The notes: generated by a model not told the origin, from the letters alone. DNA of 64,000 nt from Anaerocolumna sp. (GCA_029256725.1 JAQSXJ010000009.1:39878-103877); one strand, 5' to 3'. Positions 53,394 to 62,322 are shown, numbered from the stretch's first letter. Translations and numbers: made by a program.

Positions 53394-53462
53394 TTTTTAT
53401 GTTATAATTTTATAAGTTTATTGTCTGTGAATAAAATAAAGTGATAGTAAGAGGTATTTAAG

Positions 53463-54053
53463 TTGCAAAAAGAACATTATCATCATGGTGATTTAAAAAA
53501 AGAAATGATAATAAAAGGTATACAATTATTAAACGAAGAAAAATATGAGGACTTTTCCTTAAGAAAAATTGCTGCCATGTGCGGCGTATCCCATTCTGCG
53601 CCTTATAAACATTTTAAAAGTAAAGATGAATTAATCCTTGCTATTATACTGGAGGTATCTAACAGCTTTAATAAAGCACTGGAAGAAGCTGTACAAAAAT
53701 ATCCCAAAGATGCACAAAATCAGATTATAGAACTTGGTAAGTGTTATGTTCGATTTATGGTAGAGAATCCTGATTACATGCGCTTCATCTTTATTAATCC
53801 AAGTCATAAAAGTATCAACGTAATACCGGTACCTGATTATGAAACAAATCCTTATCAGATATTCCAAAAAAGCGCTCTGGGTTATCTGGAATGGCTTGAA
53901 GCAAATCCACAGAATCAGGCAGTCGATATTCTTACCATGTGGAGCCTGGTTCACGGTTATTCCATGCTGCTGGTCAACGGAAACATTGATATTCCTGATA
54001 ACTACCTGGAGGTTATAGATACAATTTTAAGAGAAAAGCTGCGTTTTAATTAA
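53463..54053 (+). CDS. TetR/AcrR family transcriptional regulator
   Basis: The 196-residue protein has the TetR helix-turn-helix FSLRKIAAMCGVSHSAPYKH (about residues 29-48) and a TetR_C_33-like ligand domain with YVRFMVENPDYMRFIFIN. A TTG start at 53463 follows AGAGG; there is no nearby ATG. HYHHGDLKKEMI is the usual N-terminus of this subgroup. It is divergent from the flavodoxin-like operon and probably represses it through the twin operator. A 14-bp hairpin terminator follows. Confidence 0.87.
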   Translation: MQKEHYHHGDLKKEMIIKGIQLLNEEKYEDFSLRKIAAMCGVSHSAPYKHFKSKDELILAIILEVSNSFNKALEEAVQKYPKDAQNQIIELGKCYVRFMVENPDYMRFIFINPSHKSINVIPVPDYETNPYQIFQKSALGYLEWLEANPQNQAVDILTMWSLVHGYSMLLVNGNIDIPDNYLEVIDTILREKLRFN

Positions 54054-54073
54054 GCTTCGATAGCTTCTTCTGC

Positions 54074-54152
54074 GTAAAAAGAGTTACTATACGATTATCA
54101 TTATCTTCACTTTACGAGAAGCTTTTGATTAACCTTATGTAACTCTTTTTAC
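54074..54152 (+). terminator. Long-range hairpin after tetR
   Basis: GTAAAAAGAGTTAC (54074-54087) pairs perfectly with 54139-54152, with a 51-nt loop that can fold further. T5 ends the right arm. It is a plausible terminator for the TetR gene. Confidence 0.5.
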
Positions 54153-54180
54153 TCTTCCTTATCGCTTCTTCCAAATGCTG

Positions 54181-54336
54181 AAATCCTGCGGACTGATTTT
54201 CTACGGACTTTAATTCCTGCGGACTGTTATTCTGCGGACTGTTATTCTGCGGACTTTAATTCTGCTGACTTTAATCCTGCTGACTTTAATCCTGCTGACT
54301 TTAATCCTGCTGACTTTAAATCCTGCCGCCTTAATT
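54181..54336. repeat. Tandem 15-bp minisatellite, about ten copies
   Basis: The consensus unit is ATCCTGCTGACTTTA. The right-hand copies are identical, and the left-hand ones carry CTGCGGACT and TGTT variants. It lies in non-coding DNA between tetR and the GH16 gene, and no frame through it is part of a recognisable gene. Left-to-right drift indicates stepwise duplication. Confidence 0.8.
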
Positions 54337-54424
54337 TGCTTCACAGCTACCTTAAGGTTGCTATTAAAGATTTATCTTCCTGATAATATTCTTTGCTCTT
54401 AAAGAAAGCTGCTTTTAGATTTAC

Positions 54425-55669
54425 TTAATTTACTTTTGTAAGATACCACTTCTGTGCATCTGTGCCGTTATCATTCCATTGCTGTACCACGCCACCATCG
54501 GCTGTGGAGGAATTAGACACATCCATGGCTAAGCCGCTGGCTTTTGATATCAATTTGTAATATCCTCCGCCTACATCTACAATTTTCCATCGTTGCGCAT
54601 CATTACCATTGTCATAACACTGCTGAAGCTGTACGCCCTGGGCAGTGGAAGCATAAGGTACATCCAGGCACTTACCACTGTGAACTGCGGTTAGCTTATA
54701 ATACCCTCCTCCCATATCATCAATGCGGAATTTTTGGTTATTCGCACCTTTATTGGTCCATTGATGCATTTTGGCTCCGTCATCATAGGAAACATCCTTT
54801 ACATCCAGTACTTTACCACTGCATTTTGCAGCTAATGTATAGATTCCTCCGCTTACAATCGTCGGTGAAGACTGTGCCTTATATACTCTGACATAATCCA
54901 CCAGCATCTGAGACGGGAACGCTGTCTGGTTGTTAGGGCTTCCCGGCCAGTTTCCGCCTACTGCAAGATTCAAAAGGATAAAGAAGGATTTCTGGAATTC
55001 CTCTGTTCCTCCCGCATTGTTCTGTATATAGAATTCATTAAACTGTACACCGTCAACAAACCATCTGATATAACTGGAGTCCCATTCAATGGAATAAGTG
55101 TGGAACTGGGAAAAATCCAGTGAACCGGATACCTGTCCATAATCAGCCTGTCCATTGGAATCCCAGTGAACGGTACCGTTGACATAAGCATTGTTATTAA
55201 CACGTTCCATAATGTCGATTTCACCGCATTTCGGCCAGCCAACACTGGTAATATTATCTCCCAGCATCCAGAAAGCAGGCCATAAACCTTGACCCGAGGG
55301 CAGCTTTATCCTGGCCTCAATTTTTCCATATGTAAAACTTTTCAGGTTCTGGGTCTTAATCCTGGCAGAGGTGTAATTCATACCGCCATAAGACTCTTTC
55401 TGGGCAGTTAAGATCAGATTACCACCTGATACCGAAAGATTTTGAGAACGATTGGTATAATACTGCAGTTCATTGTTTCCCCAACCTCCGCTGCCTGTCC
55501 CAATTTCAGCCGTCCAATTAGAACTACTCAGACTGCTCCCGTTAAACTCGTCACTCCACACAAGAGACCAATTTGTAGCCGCCTTTGTCGGAACTGACAT
55601 AGAAGGCAGCCAGGATACTACTAAAATCAAAACCAGTAACACACTTAATAACTTCCCTTTCCTTAACAT
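54425..55669 (-). CDS. Secreted GH16 beta-glucanase with ricin-type lectin domain
   Basis: The 414-residue protein has a signal peptide (LLSVLLVLILVVSWLPSMSV), a GH16 jelly-roll (about 30-265) and a C-terminal ricin B lectin trefoil (about 275-414) with three repeats (VLDVKDVS...QWTN, CLDVPYAS...QQCY, AMDVSNSS...QWND). The GH16 active site is GEIDIMERV, with Glu150 nucleophile, Asp152 and Glu155 acid/base. It most likely cuts beta-1,3- or mixed beta-1,3-1,4-glucans (laminarin, lichenin). ATG 55669 has GGAG eight bases upstream. It stands alone. Confidence 0.9.
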   Translation of the reverse strand: MLRKGKLLSVLLVLILVVSWLPSMSVPTKAATNWSLVWSDEFNGSSLSSSNWTAEIGTGSGGWGNNELQYYTNRSQNLSVSGGNLILTAQKESYGGMNYTSARIKTQNLKSFTYGKIEARIKLPSGQGLWPAFWMLGDNITSVGWPKCGEIDIMERVNNNAYVNGTVHWDSNGQADYGQVSGSLDFSQFHTYSIEWDSSYIRWFVDGVQFNEFYIQNNAGGTEEFQKSFFILLNLAVGGNWPGSPNNQTAFPSQMLVDYVRVYKAQSSPTIVSGGIYTLAAKCSGKVLDVKDVSYDDGAKMHQWTNKGANNQKFRIDDMGGGYYKLTAVHSGKCLDVPYASTAQGVQLQQCYDNGNDAQRWKIVDVGGGYYKLISKASGLAMDVSNSSTADGGVVQQWNDNGTDAQKWYLTKVN

Positions 55670-55687
55670 ATCTAATCTCCTTATCAT

Positions 55688-55870
55688 TTATTATTTCAGA
55701 TCATGCCGCGCGAATCATGATCATGAAACCCTTTGGTTACGGAAAATGGCAGCTCTATTCGTCCTGATATTATGTAAGTCCTCTTTATAAGAATATTATA
55801 ATATAGATTTATTGATTTGTAAATATTTTACTATTAAGGCATATTTCCTAACTAGCTACCTCCTTGTTTT
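55688..55870. other. Upstream region of the GH16 gene
   Basis: AT-rich non-coding DNA containing the GH16 promoter region; no clear element recognised. Confidence 0.3.
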
Positions 55871-55917
55871 AAATCCTAATGCTTAATGCATCTCTCAGCA
55901 TTAGGATTTAATTTTTA
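55870..55917 (+). terminator. Plus-strand hairpin with T-run, no gene to serve
   Basis: TAAATCCTAATGCT (55870-55883) pairs perfectly with 55897-55910 and is followed by ATTTTTAT on the plus strand. No plus-strand gene lies between here and tetR, 1.8 kb away, so it may end an unannotated RNA or act as an insulator. Confidence 0.5.
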
Positions 55918-55966
55918 TAAAAACTGACTACAAAGTTTATTAAATGGATGGTCTATTCTCTGCAAT

Positions 55967-56025
55967 AAAAAAAAGACCTACAAATACAGATTGATTTCAC
56001 TCCTACATCTGCACTGTGGTCTTTT
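55967..56025 (-). terminator. Terminator after the FMN reductase gene
   Basis: On the minus strand AAAAGACCACA...ATCTG pairs with a distal arm ending TGTAGGTC, followed by eight T. The stem has small mismatches. It lies about 95 bp past the reductase stop. Confidence 0.75.
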
Positions 56026-56120
56026 CTACTTAATTAATCATTACAATTAAGATCATATCCGACGGTTGTATATAATACGTCATCCCGTATTCCCATTATC
56101 TAATCAATTAATTCAGAATC

Positions 56121-56669
56121 TTAGAACTTATTAATCCATGCAACAAATGCATCTACGTAAGTTTTTAAGAAGTCTTTTGTACCATCATTGGTAAGATTAC
56201 CGCTTTCATCCAACAGTGCGGTAACATTACCAATGTAAGCTTCCGGCTGCTGCAAAGGATAGACATCAAGGAATGTAAGCGTCTGTCTAAGGTGATGGTT
56301 TGCTCCAAAACCAGATATACCTCCCATTGATACACTGACGATTCCTGCGGGTTTACCTGCCCAAACGCTTTGTCCATAAGGCCTGGAGGCAACATCCAAA
56401 ACATTTTTTAAAGCAGCTGGTACGGAACGGTTATATTCAGGAGTAAAAAATAGATAAGCATCAGATGACTTGACTGCTTCACGTAAATTACTCCAGGATA
56501 CCGGAGGATTGGCTTCCAAATCTTCATTAAATAAATCTATTCCATTTATATCAATGAATTTAGCTTCATATCCTTCAGGTATTATTGATGCTACATAATT
56601 TGCAATTGCTCTGTTAAAAGATCCTTTTCTTAAACTTCCTACGATGATACCGATTGTTTTTTTGCTCAT
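56121..56669 (-). CDS. NADPH-dependent FMN reductase (ChrR/azoreductase type)
   Basis: The 182-residue protein starts KTIGIIVGSLRKGSFNRAIA (FMN phosphate loop GSLRKGSxNR) and has the flavin-contact FTPEYNRSVPAALKNVLDVA, both hallmarks of the NADPH-dependent FMN reductase family. It would reduce quinones, chromate or azo compounds. ATG 56669 is preceded by AGGAGG; the frame extends upstream without family sequence. It follows an Rrf2 regulator gene by 122 bp and is probably under its control. Confidence 0.88.
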   Translation of the reverse strand: MSKKTIGIIVGSLRKGSFNRAIANYVASIIPEGYEAKFIDINGIDLFNEDLEANPPVSWSNLREAVKSSDAYLFFTPEYNRSVPAALKNVLDVASRPYGQSVWAGKPAGIVSVSMGGISGFGANHHLRQTLTFLDVYPLQQPEAYIGNVTALLDESGNLTNDGTKDFLKTYVDAFVAWINKF

Positions 56670-56791
56670 AATAATTCCTCCTATTAAATTCATTTTGATT
56701 GTATTTTCCCATTCAGGAAGGTTAAATAGCTTTAGTTTCTTAATATATAACATATTTATCTATAGATGATATCGATGATGAATGACCTGAC

Positions 56792-57205
56792 TCAAATATT
56801 GCCTAAGCCCTCTAAAATATCAGATAGATGCATTGTTTCCAATTCCTCTTGAAAGCTGTATTGTACTTTATGATTAATACCCTCTAATACCCATCCAATT
56901 CTAGCGCCAACCGGACACTCTGAATTGGTATCTGAATGGATTGCAAACAAATCCTGCCGATTCTCTACTGCTTTAAAGATTTCCAAAAGTGTAATTTCTT
57001 CCGGAGTTTTCATAAGCCCGGTAACACCAATTTTGGTTTTCGTCTGGATGAGTCCTGACTTCTTCAAATCACTCATCAGTCGTCTTACAAGAGCCGGATT
57101 AGTATTCACACTACCTGCAATATAATCCGATGTAATACCATCCTCTTGTTTTAAAGCAATAAGGCTTAATATATGAATGCCTACAGCAAATTTTGTTGAG
57201 TACAT
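56792..57205 (-). CDS. Rrf2 family transcriptional regulator
   Basis: The 137-residue winged-helix protein starts YSTKFAVGIHILSLIALKQE, with helix-turn-helix ITSDYIAGSVNTNPALVRRL and C-terminal SECPVGARIGWVLEGI. Only one cysteine is in the usual cluster region, so it is unlikely to hold an Fe-S cluster and is nearer the YwnA-like members. ATG 57205 is chosen because GAGGAG is nine bases upstream; ATG 57214 is too close to it. A large dyad lies just upstream. Confidence 0.87.
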   Translation of the reverse strand: MYSTKFAVGIHILSLIALKQEDGITSDYIAGSVNTNPALVRRLMSDLKKSGLIQTKTKIGVTGLMKTPEEITLLEIFKAVENRQDLFAIHSDTNSECPVGARIGWVLEGINHKVQYSFQEELETMHLSDILEGLGNI

Positions 57206-57220
57206 AATCTTCATCTCCTC

Positions 57221-57247
57221 TATTTGTTACTATTATAGTTACAAATA
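57221..57247. promoter_or_regulatory. Rrf2 autoregulatory operator
   Basis: A 27-bp dyad has TATTTGT and ACAAATA ends with ACTAT/ATAGT inner arms; 12 of 13 positions pair around a centre at 57234. It ends a few bases before the ribosome site of the Rrf2 gene. Confidence 0.65.
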
Positions 57248-57682
57248 GAGGATTTGTCAATCACTAAATTTAATTTTGTTAAATTAAATTAATCAATCAT
57301 AATTTGCAAACTATATCCTTCTTTATTATTCCCTCCTGTTATTAAACAATCCCAGAGTAATTCTTAATTTCAGCGGTTCTTATAGATAACTCTTCTTATA
57401 GATAACAGTTCTTCCTTTTATACAGATTTGTCAAACCAGCACTTAGTTAAGTTTTGGAACTTTTTTACTTGAAGTTAAAACTATTTATGAAAGCCCTGAA
57501 TACCAGGAGTTCTATTCTTTAATAAAGGGCGTAAAAGTATGGACTTTTACGCCTCAAAATAAAAATAGAATTGCATTCTATAACAAAGAGGAGCTACTGA
57601 AATATAATTCAGTACTCCTCCTAATTAACTTTATGATCTGGGTTATGAGCGAATGTAATATTACCTGGTAAACCGAACTAAA
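57248..57682. other. Intergenic region with two hairpins
   Basis: GGCGTAAAAGT (57528-57538) pairs perfectly with 57543-57553. GAGGAG-TACTGAA (57588-57601) pairs with TTCAGTA-CTCCTC (57608-57620) with a one-base bulge. On the minus strand the second is followed by TTTGTT and lies about 60 bp after the membrane protein gene, so they form its terminator region. A plus-strand frame without a start also crosses this area. Confidence 0.5.
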
Positions 57683-58072
57683 TTATGCGGGTTTTGCAGT
57701 TTGTACTTTTGGCTTTACAAAGAAAGCTAAAATACCTGCAATGATAAAGAAAAATGTAAACGTGAGAGAAATTGGTGCCAAAACTGCGGGAATAATTGCC
57801 GCAGCCAGAAATATTACAGAAGTAATTTTTCCTAATTTGCTCATTAAGAATACTGATATCAAGGAAACAATACCACATACAATTAAGGCATATGAACAAC
57901 TCTTTAACTCTTCCATATCTTTAAGGGCTTGTGCCACATCCGGGTCTGAACTATATTCTTCAACAGCGGCTATTTCAGTTTTGTATGTATCAAAATCTGA
58001 CAACCATTTTACCCCTAATCCTATGGATGCTAAGGTACCGATAATAACTAATATAATTACTGCAACTCTCAT
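57683..58072 (-). CDS. Four-helix membrane protein of unknown function
   Basis: The 129-residue protein has helices at about 4-24, 61-79, 84-100 and 102-118, with a polar segment FDTYKTEIAAVEEYSSDPDV between the first two. It resembles small DUF4064-like proteins in pattern only. AGGAGG precedes the ATG. The next gene upstream encodes a lipoprotein, 116 bp away on the same strand. Confidence 0.7.
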   Translation of the reverse strand: MRVAVIILVIIGTLASIGLGVKWLSDFDTYKTEIAAVEEYSSDPDVAQALKDMEELKSCSYALIVCGIVSLISVFLMSKLGKITSVIFLAAAIIPAVLAPISLTFTFFFIIAGILAFFVKPKVQTAKPA

Positions 58073-58188
58073 ACTTCCTCCTATTATACTCCTATTATAT
58101 ACACAAAAAACATATATGTTTTAATTACCCAAGCAGATTGCTTTATTCGTCCAAACACAATCATAACAGTCAATTTCTAAAGGTTAAG

Positions 58189-58779
58189 TTACTCACTTAG
58201 CATTTCATCAAGATTTCCGGTAATGTTACTCATAAAAGCATCATCATCCTGGATCACCCAGATTTTCTTATCTTTATCTTTTTTCAATGTAACATCAAAT
58301 TCACTGGTAAGTACAGGTGCTTCCGAATCAGACATACCTTCCTCCAGATAACCCATCATCTTTTCTTCCATATCATCATCTGACATCTCTTCTTCTGAGA
58401 GAGCGGTATCATAAGCGTCATCAAAGATTTTTCCATACATCTCTTCAAAGACTAACTGCAGGTCCAGATTTGTCAGCTTAACTGCAACAGTTGCTGTATC
58501 TCCTTCTTCTTCAGTAGATACAATTTCATAATTCAATTTTGAGAATATAAGGTTTATTAACTTTTCTTCCTGTGGGTCCTCAAATGTAAAGTTACCTGTA
58601 TCAGATTTACAATACTTCTCTGCTTCTTTCAAGTCAGCTTTGCTTAAGGCTGTAAAAAATCCAGTTACACTTTCCTCCGCCTTTGGAAATTCTGTTTTCT
58701 TACAAGCTGCCATAGAAAAAACTAGTGTTATCATTATCAGGATGAGTAAACATCTTGATGGATGTGAAACTTTTGTCAT
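58189..58779 (-). CDS. DUF5105/DUF4878-like lipoprotein
   Basis: The 196-residue protein has a lipoprotein signal (ILIMITLVFSMAAC, Cys26). The next part, AEESVTGFFTALSKADLKEA, is the standard start of NTF2-like DUF4878/DUF5105 domains, which hold a small ligand or structural pocket outside the membrane. The middle is very acidic (SEEEMSDDDMEEKMM). GGAG precedes the ATG. Function is unknown. Confidence 0.75.
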   Translation of the reverse strand: MTKVSHPSRCLLILIMITLVFSMAACKKTEFPKAEESVTGFFTALSKADLKEAEKYCKSDTGNFTFEDPQEEKLINLIFSKLNYEIVSTEEEGDTATVAVKLTNLDLQLVFEEMYGKIFDDAYDTALSEEEMSDDDMEEKMMGYLEEGMSDSEAPVLTSEFDVTLKKDKDKKIWVIQDDDAFMSNITGNLDEMLSE

Positions 58780-58856
58780 TCGTATTTCTCCTTTTGTTTT
58801 ATTTCGATCGGATAATTTATATTTCTACAATTTTTTAACTATTTTTATTATAAAGA

Positions 58857-58907
58857 AAAAAGCCTCACATTCAACCTATCAAAAGTTAGGTAAAAAGTAG
58901 GGCTTTT
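58857..58907. terminator. Terminator after the LuxR gene
   Basis: AAAAGCCT and AGGGCTTTT flank an inner AACCTA/TTAGG stem. On the minus strand the structure ends in GAGGCTTTTTTCTTTAT, a strong T-run, just past the LuxR stop at 58919. Confidence 0.75.
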
Positions 58908-58918
58908 CATTATAAAAG

Positions 58919-61531
58919 CTAATTAATTAATTCCAGACGTCTAGCCTTGACCACTGCCTGTGTACGCTTATTGACTCCAAGTTTAGAGAACATATTATTA
59001 ATATGCCATTTGACAGTTCCAGTTGTAATAAAAAGTATCTCAGCAATCTCATTATTAGACAGACCTTCTGCTATTAATTTTAATATCTCTAATTCTCTTT
59101 TCCTAAGAGGGTCTGCAAGACAATTCATATTATTTACGCCACTGCAGCATATTTTATCTATAAAGGCCGGTGCGGTATCTCTCACCTTAGTAACCAGCTC
59201 CAGAAGTTCGCTTCCCTCGTCAAGAAATATTCTTTCATAACCTTCAGGAGCGGCAAGTGTCACAGCTTCTCTCAAACAATCCAAGGCGCTGTCTTCCATC
59301 CCCAGGTGTTTCTTAACCAAAGCTGACAGCAGCAGCGCAGTAATTAACTCTCCAAACCGACCTTCTTCTCTTAAAATTTCTTCTTTTTCTGTAAGGGCTA
59401 TCTGGGCTGTGAGGTAATCTTTTTGAGAAATTAGAACTCTTAAATATGTAAAATAAGGATTTATATCCGATAACCCCGATATCTTATCAAAGGTGGTTTT
59501 CGGTTCCTTCAGCCATCTAGAAGTCTTTTCATAATTACCTTCCCTATGATACAGCTCCATTTCCAAGGCATCAAAAAATAAGGCAATTCTTGAGGTTTTA
59601 AACTCTTTGTAATAGGCTTTCAATCGATAGACTATCTCAAAAGCTTTTTCTTTCTCTCCGTTATTATAAAGCGTTAGAACTAAATACCATTCTCCCAGAC
59701 CACCCCAATGAGCGAATCCCAACTCACGGTAAACTGCAATACCTTCCTCCAGATACTTTTGAGCCTCTTCCAACTTATTGGAGTAATACAACAGCATTCC
59801 CACCGAAAGATACACAATCTTACCCATTGGCAAGTAATTACCGGCATGATAATGAAATCTTTCGAGAGTCTTTTCGCATAAGGCCAGCGCCTCTCTTCCC
59901 TTCCCCATACAATTAAGATATATTGCTACATCGTGAAGAGAAGTCACTTCCAGAATATAATACCCGTTTTTGCAAGCTCCTTCATGAACCTTTGCATGCA
60001 AAGCTGCCGCAGTACTGGTATGTCCGTTCAAAGCATTTGCATGTCCCAAGGCGGTTAATGCTACAAAATAGAAAAAATCCTTTTCATCCTCCACTAATGT
60101 TATTGCTTCTTCTGCATCCTTTAAGGCTTTCACTTTATCTTCATTATTTAACAAGTAAGGTGCTGATGCCTTTATCATTCCTGAAATTATCGGACTGCTT
60201 CTGACATCTCTTCTATTTTTCAAATCATGTATTATTTTACTTGCTTCATCAATTTCCCCTGTAAACAACATGCACCAGGCCTTATATATTTCCAGAATGC
60301 CATCCTTCTTCTTATTAATTAGCAAATCAGAATTCAATAACGCAAGAAGGTTTTTCAACTCACCTTTATGAAATAACTCTATTGCCCTATCCTTCACCAA
60401 GTATGATGCTGTTTCTCCATCCTTTGCGTGTAATGCATATTCCAAAGCAGCTTCGGTATATCCATTCTGTTTGCACCATAGACTAGCTATTCTGCAGATT
60501 TCAACCTTCTCAGTCTCTTCCTGGTTCTTCCTTAGAAATTCTGAAAAAAAATGATGGTATCTATACCAAGTATTCGTATCATCCAATGATATGATAAAGA
60601 GGTTTTCCTTTTCTAGCTGTTGTAGGATAGTTCTGCTGTCTTTCATCCCCGTTACAGCCTCGCAGAGTTCCCCGTTAAATTCCTTTAATATACAGGTCTT
60701 ATTTAGAAAAATACGTAGTTGCTCATCTTGATTTTTAAGAACCTCATCCATAAGGTACTCTGTTATGAAGCGGTTATTACCACTAATCTCTTTTATTAAA
60801 GCTTCTTCCCTGTTACTTTCCATATTCGTTAAGGATAAGCCAATCAGTTGCATTCCGGCAACCCAGCCTTCTGTCTGTTTTTCAATAATTTCTAAGGATT
60901 GCTCCTTCAAGGTCAGATTAAAATATCTACTAAAAAATCCATCAATCTCTGCTCTAGCGAATTTTAAATCCCTGGCATTCAACTCTGTTAATTTATCTTC
61001 AACTCTCCATTTTGAAAAGGTAAGCGCTGGTTCCTTGCGCGTAATTATTACAAATCTTATTGATACCAAATTAAACAGTTTTTGTAACAGTTCATTGATA
61101 TAATTGTTTTGAATAACATTATAGTCATCTAAAACCAGTATAAAAGACTCTTGAAGCTGTTCCAGCTCTCGTGCAATATATAAGCTGACTGTCTTAACAG
61201 TCGGCAAATTTGATGCCATCATTAAACCCTCAATGGTTGAACCAAAGTTTTTATTTATCTTTCTGACTGCCTCAAGTAGATAACAAATAAATTTTGAGGG
61301 CTCGTTATCATATTCATCCAGAGACAGCCAGGTATACTTACACTCCACCCGGTTTAGCCACCCTGAAATTAATGTTGTTTTACCATATCCCGCCGGTGCA
61401 GAAACCAGAAAAATTCTATGTTCTTTATCCAGTCCCTCATCTAACCTATTATTTAGAATATCTCTGCAAATATGATTCTGTCTGACAGAAGGCATATGCA
61501 GCTTGGTATCTAAAAATATTTTTTTATCCAT
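58919..61531 (-). CDS. MalT-like LuxR family transcriptional regulator (STAND ATPase)
   Basis: The 870-residue protein has a STAND NTPase domain (Walker A SAPAGYGKTTLISGW about residues 44-58, Walker B FILVLDDYNVI), a winged-helix-like region, TPR-like helical repeats (about 350-770), and a C-terminal LuxR helix-turn-helix (LRKRELEILKLIAEGLSNNE...TVKWHINNMFSKLGV). MalT-type regulators bind an inducer plus ATP, then oligomerise and activate promoters. No clear target operon is adjacent; the inducer is unknown. AGGGGAAAC precedes ATG 61531. Confidence 0.88.
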   Translation of the reverse strand: MDKKIFLDTKLHMPSVRQNHICRDILNNRLDEGLDKEHRIFLVSAPAGYGKTTLISGWLNRVECKYTWLSLDEYDNEPSKFICYLLEAVRKINKNFGSTIEGLMMASNLPTVKTVSLYIARELEQLQESFILVLDDYNVIQNNYINELLQKLFNLVSIRFVIITRKEPALTFSKWRVEDKLTELNARDLKFARAEIDGFFSRYFNLTLKEQSLEIIEKQTEGWVAGMQLIGLSLTNMESNREEALIKEISGNNRFITEYLMDEVLKNQDEQLRIFLNKTCILKEFNGELCEAVTGMKDSRTILQQLEKENLFIISLDDTNTWYRYHHFFSEFLRKNQEETEKVEICRIASLWCKQNGYTEAALEYALHAKDGETASYLVKDRAIELFHKGELKNLLALLNSDLLINKKKDGILEIYKAWCMLFTGEIDEASKIIHDLKNRRDVRSSPIISGMIKASAPYLLNNEDKVKALKDAEEAITLVEDEKDFFYFVALTALGHANALNGHTSTAAALHAKVHEGACKNGYYILEVTSLHDVAIYLNCMGKGREALALCEKTLERFHYHAGNYLPMGKIVYLSVGMLLYYSNKLEEAQKYLEEGIAVYRELGFAHWGGLGEWYLVLTLYNNGEKEKAFEIVYRLKAYYKEFKTSRIALFFDALEMELYHREGNYEKTSRWLKEPKTTFDKISGLSDINPYFTYLRVLISQKDYLTAQIALTEKEEILREEGRFGELITALLLSALVKKHLGMEDSALDCLREAVTLAAPEGYERIFLDEGSELLELVTKVRDTAPAFIDKICCSGVNNMNCLADPLRKRELEILKLIAEGLSNNEIAEILFITTGTVKWHINNMFSKLGVNKRTQAVVKARRLELIN

Positions 61532-61826
61532 GTTTCCCCTTATGATTGTGATAAAAATCTCCTACTACCCAGTTGTATTATACGCATTACGCTTATGCGT
61601 GTTTTATATATTGATATATCTTTTAAGTATAAACTCTTCCCCCACGTCAAAGTCAAGTACTACTGCTACTATCATGTATATATTACCTTCACTTCCTACT
61701 TACTTTTTCCAACGGAAGAATCTTATCATTCTCGCTGTCACTAATCAAATTCAAATAATTTATACAATAATTCAATTAGAATGAACCAATATGCATTATG
61801 GGGACAAGAAGAGAATTCATTGAAAT
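61532..61826. promoter_or_regulatory. Upstream region of the LuxR gene with a dyad
   Basis: ACGCAT (61581-61586) and ATGCGT (61594-61599) form an inverted pair 50 bp before the LuxR start. The rest is AT-rich and nothing else is recognised. Confidence 0.35.
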
Positions 61827-62264
61827 CTACTCAATATTTGCTATAATTCTTCGTAACATTTTCTCAAATTCAGTTACCTCTTTTTCTGAAAAACCTTTAT
61901 AGAACAACTCATTCATCTGTACCGTTACTTTATCATATTCCTCTTTATAAAGTCTTGCTTTATTTGTAATGGACACGTTAACCTGCCTACGGTTTTTTTT
62001 GTCAGCGGTTCTAACTACCAGTCCGCTCTCTTCCATTCTATCCAGCATACTGGTGAGAGTTGTTTTGGCAAGTGAAGTAAGATGGCCAATTTCGCTGATA
62101 GTAAGTTTCTCGTTCTCCCACAGCACATATAATATTCTTCCCTGTGCACCGTTAAATGCATCTATTCCACTCTCTTTCAGCATTTTTTCAAATACCCTTC
62201 CCTGAAGCTGCTTGATTTGGGATATCAAAAATCCTCCGTACGTTTTAATATTATCCACCTCCAT
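61827..62264 (-). CDS. MarR family transcriptional regulator
   Basis: The 145-residue protein has YGGFLISQIKQLQGRVFEKM, the winged helix LTISEIGHLTSLAKTTLTSM and the wing DKKNRRQVNVSITNKA. The upstream -10 ends at 62272, so a transcript would begin near 62264 and ATG 62264 would be leaderless or nearly so; an ATG-like start at 62300 would lie in the promoter. A TTG further in, preceded by GGAGG, would lose a conserved part. It stands alone; its target is unknown. Confidence 0.8.
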   Translation of the reverse strand: MEVDNIKTYGGFLISQIKQLQGRVFEKMLKESGIDAFNGAQGRILYVLWENEKLTISEIGHLTSLAKTTLTSMLDRMEESGLVVRTADKKNRRQVNVSITNKARLYKEEYDKVTVQMNELFYKGFSEKEVTEFEKMLRRIIANIE

Positions 62265-62270
62265 ACCATG

Positions 62271-62300
62271 TAGTATAGTTCTATATAGTACCATTGTCAA
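62271..62300 (-). promoter_or_regulatory. MarR promoter with overlapping operator
   Basis: On the minus strand TTGACA (62300-62295) and TATACT (62277-62272) are 17 bp apart, a near-consensus promoter. TAGTATAGTTCTATATAGTA (62271-62290) is an imperfect dyad covering the -10 and spacer, probably the MarR operator. Confidence 0.7.
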
Positions 62301-62322
62301 CGTATTAATAGAATAATAAAAA

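Noticed and set aside
54181..54336. Possible CRISPR array
   Set aside because: The units are 15 bp in direct tandem with no spacers, and no cas gene is present.
57447..57671. Plus-strand open frame of 74 codons without a start (LEVKTIYESPEYQEFYSLIK...)
   Set aside because: It passes through two hairpins that fit terminators of the minus-strand gene, has no start or ribosome site, and no family was recognised. It could be a gene tail but support is too thin.
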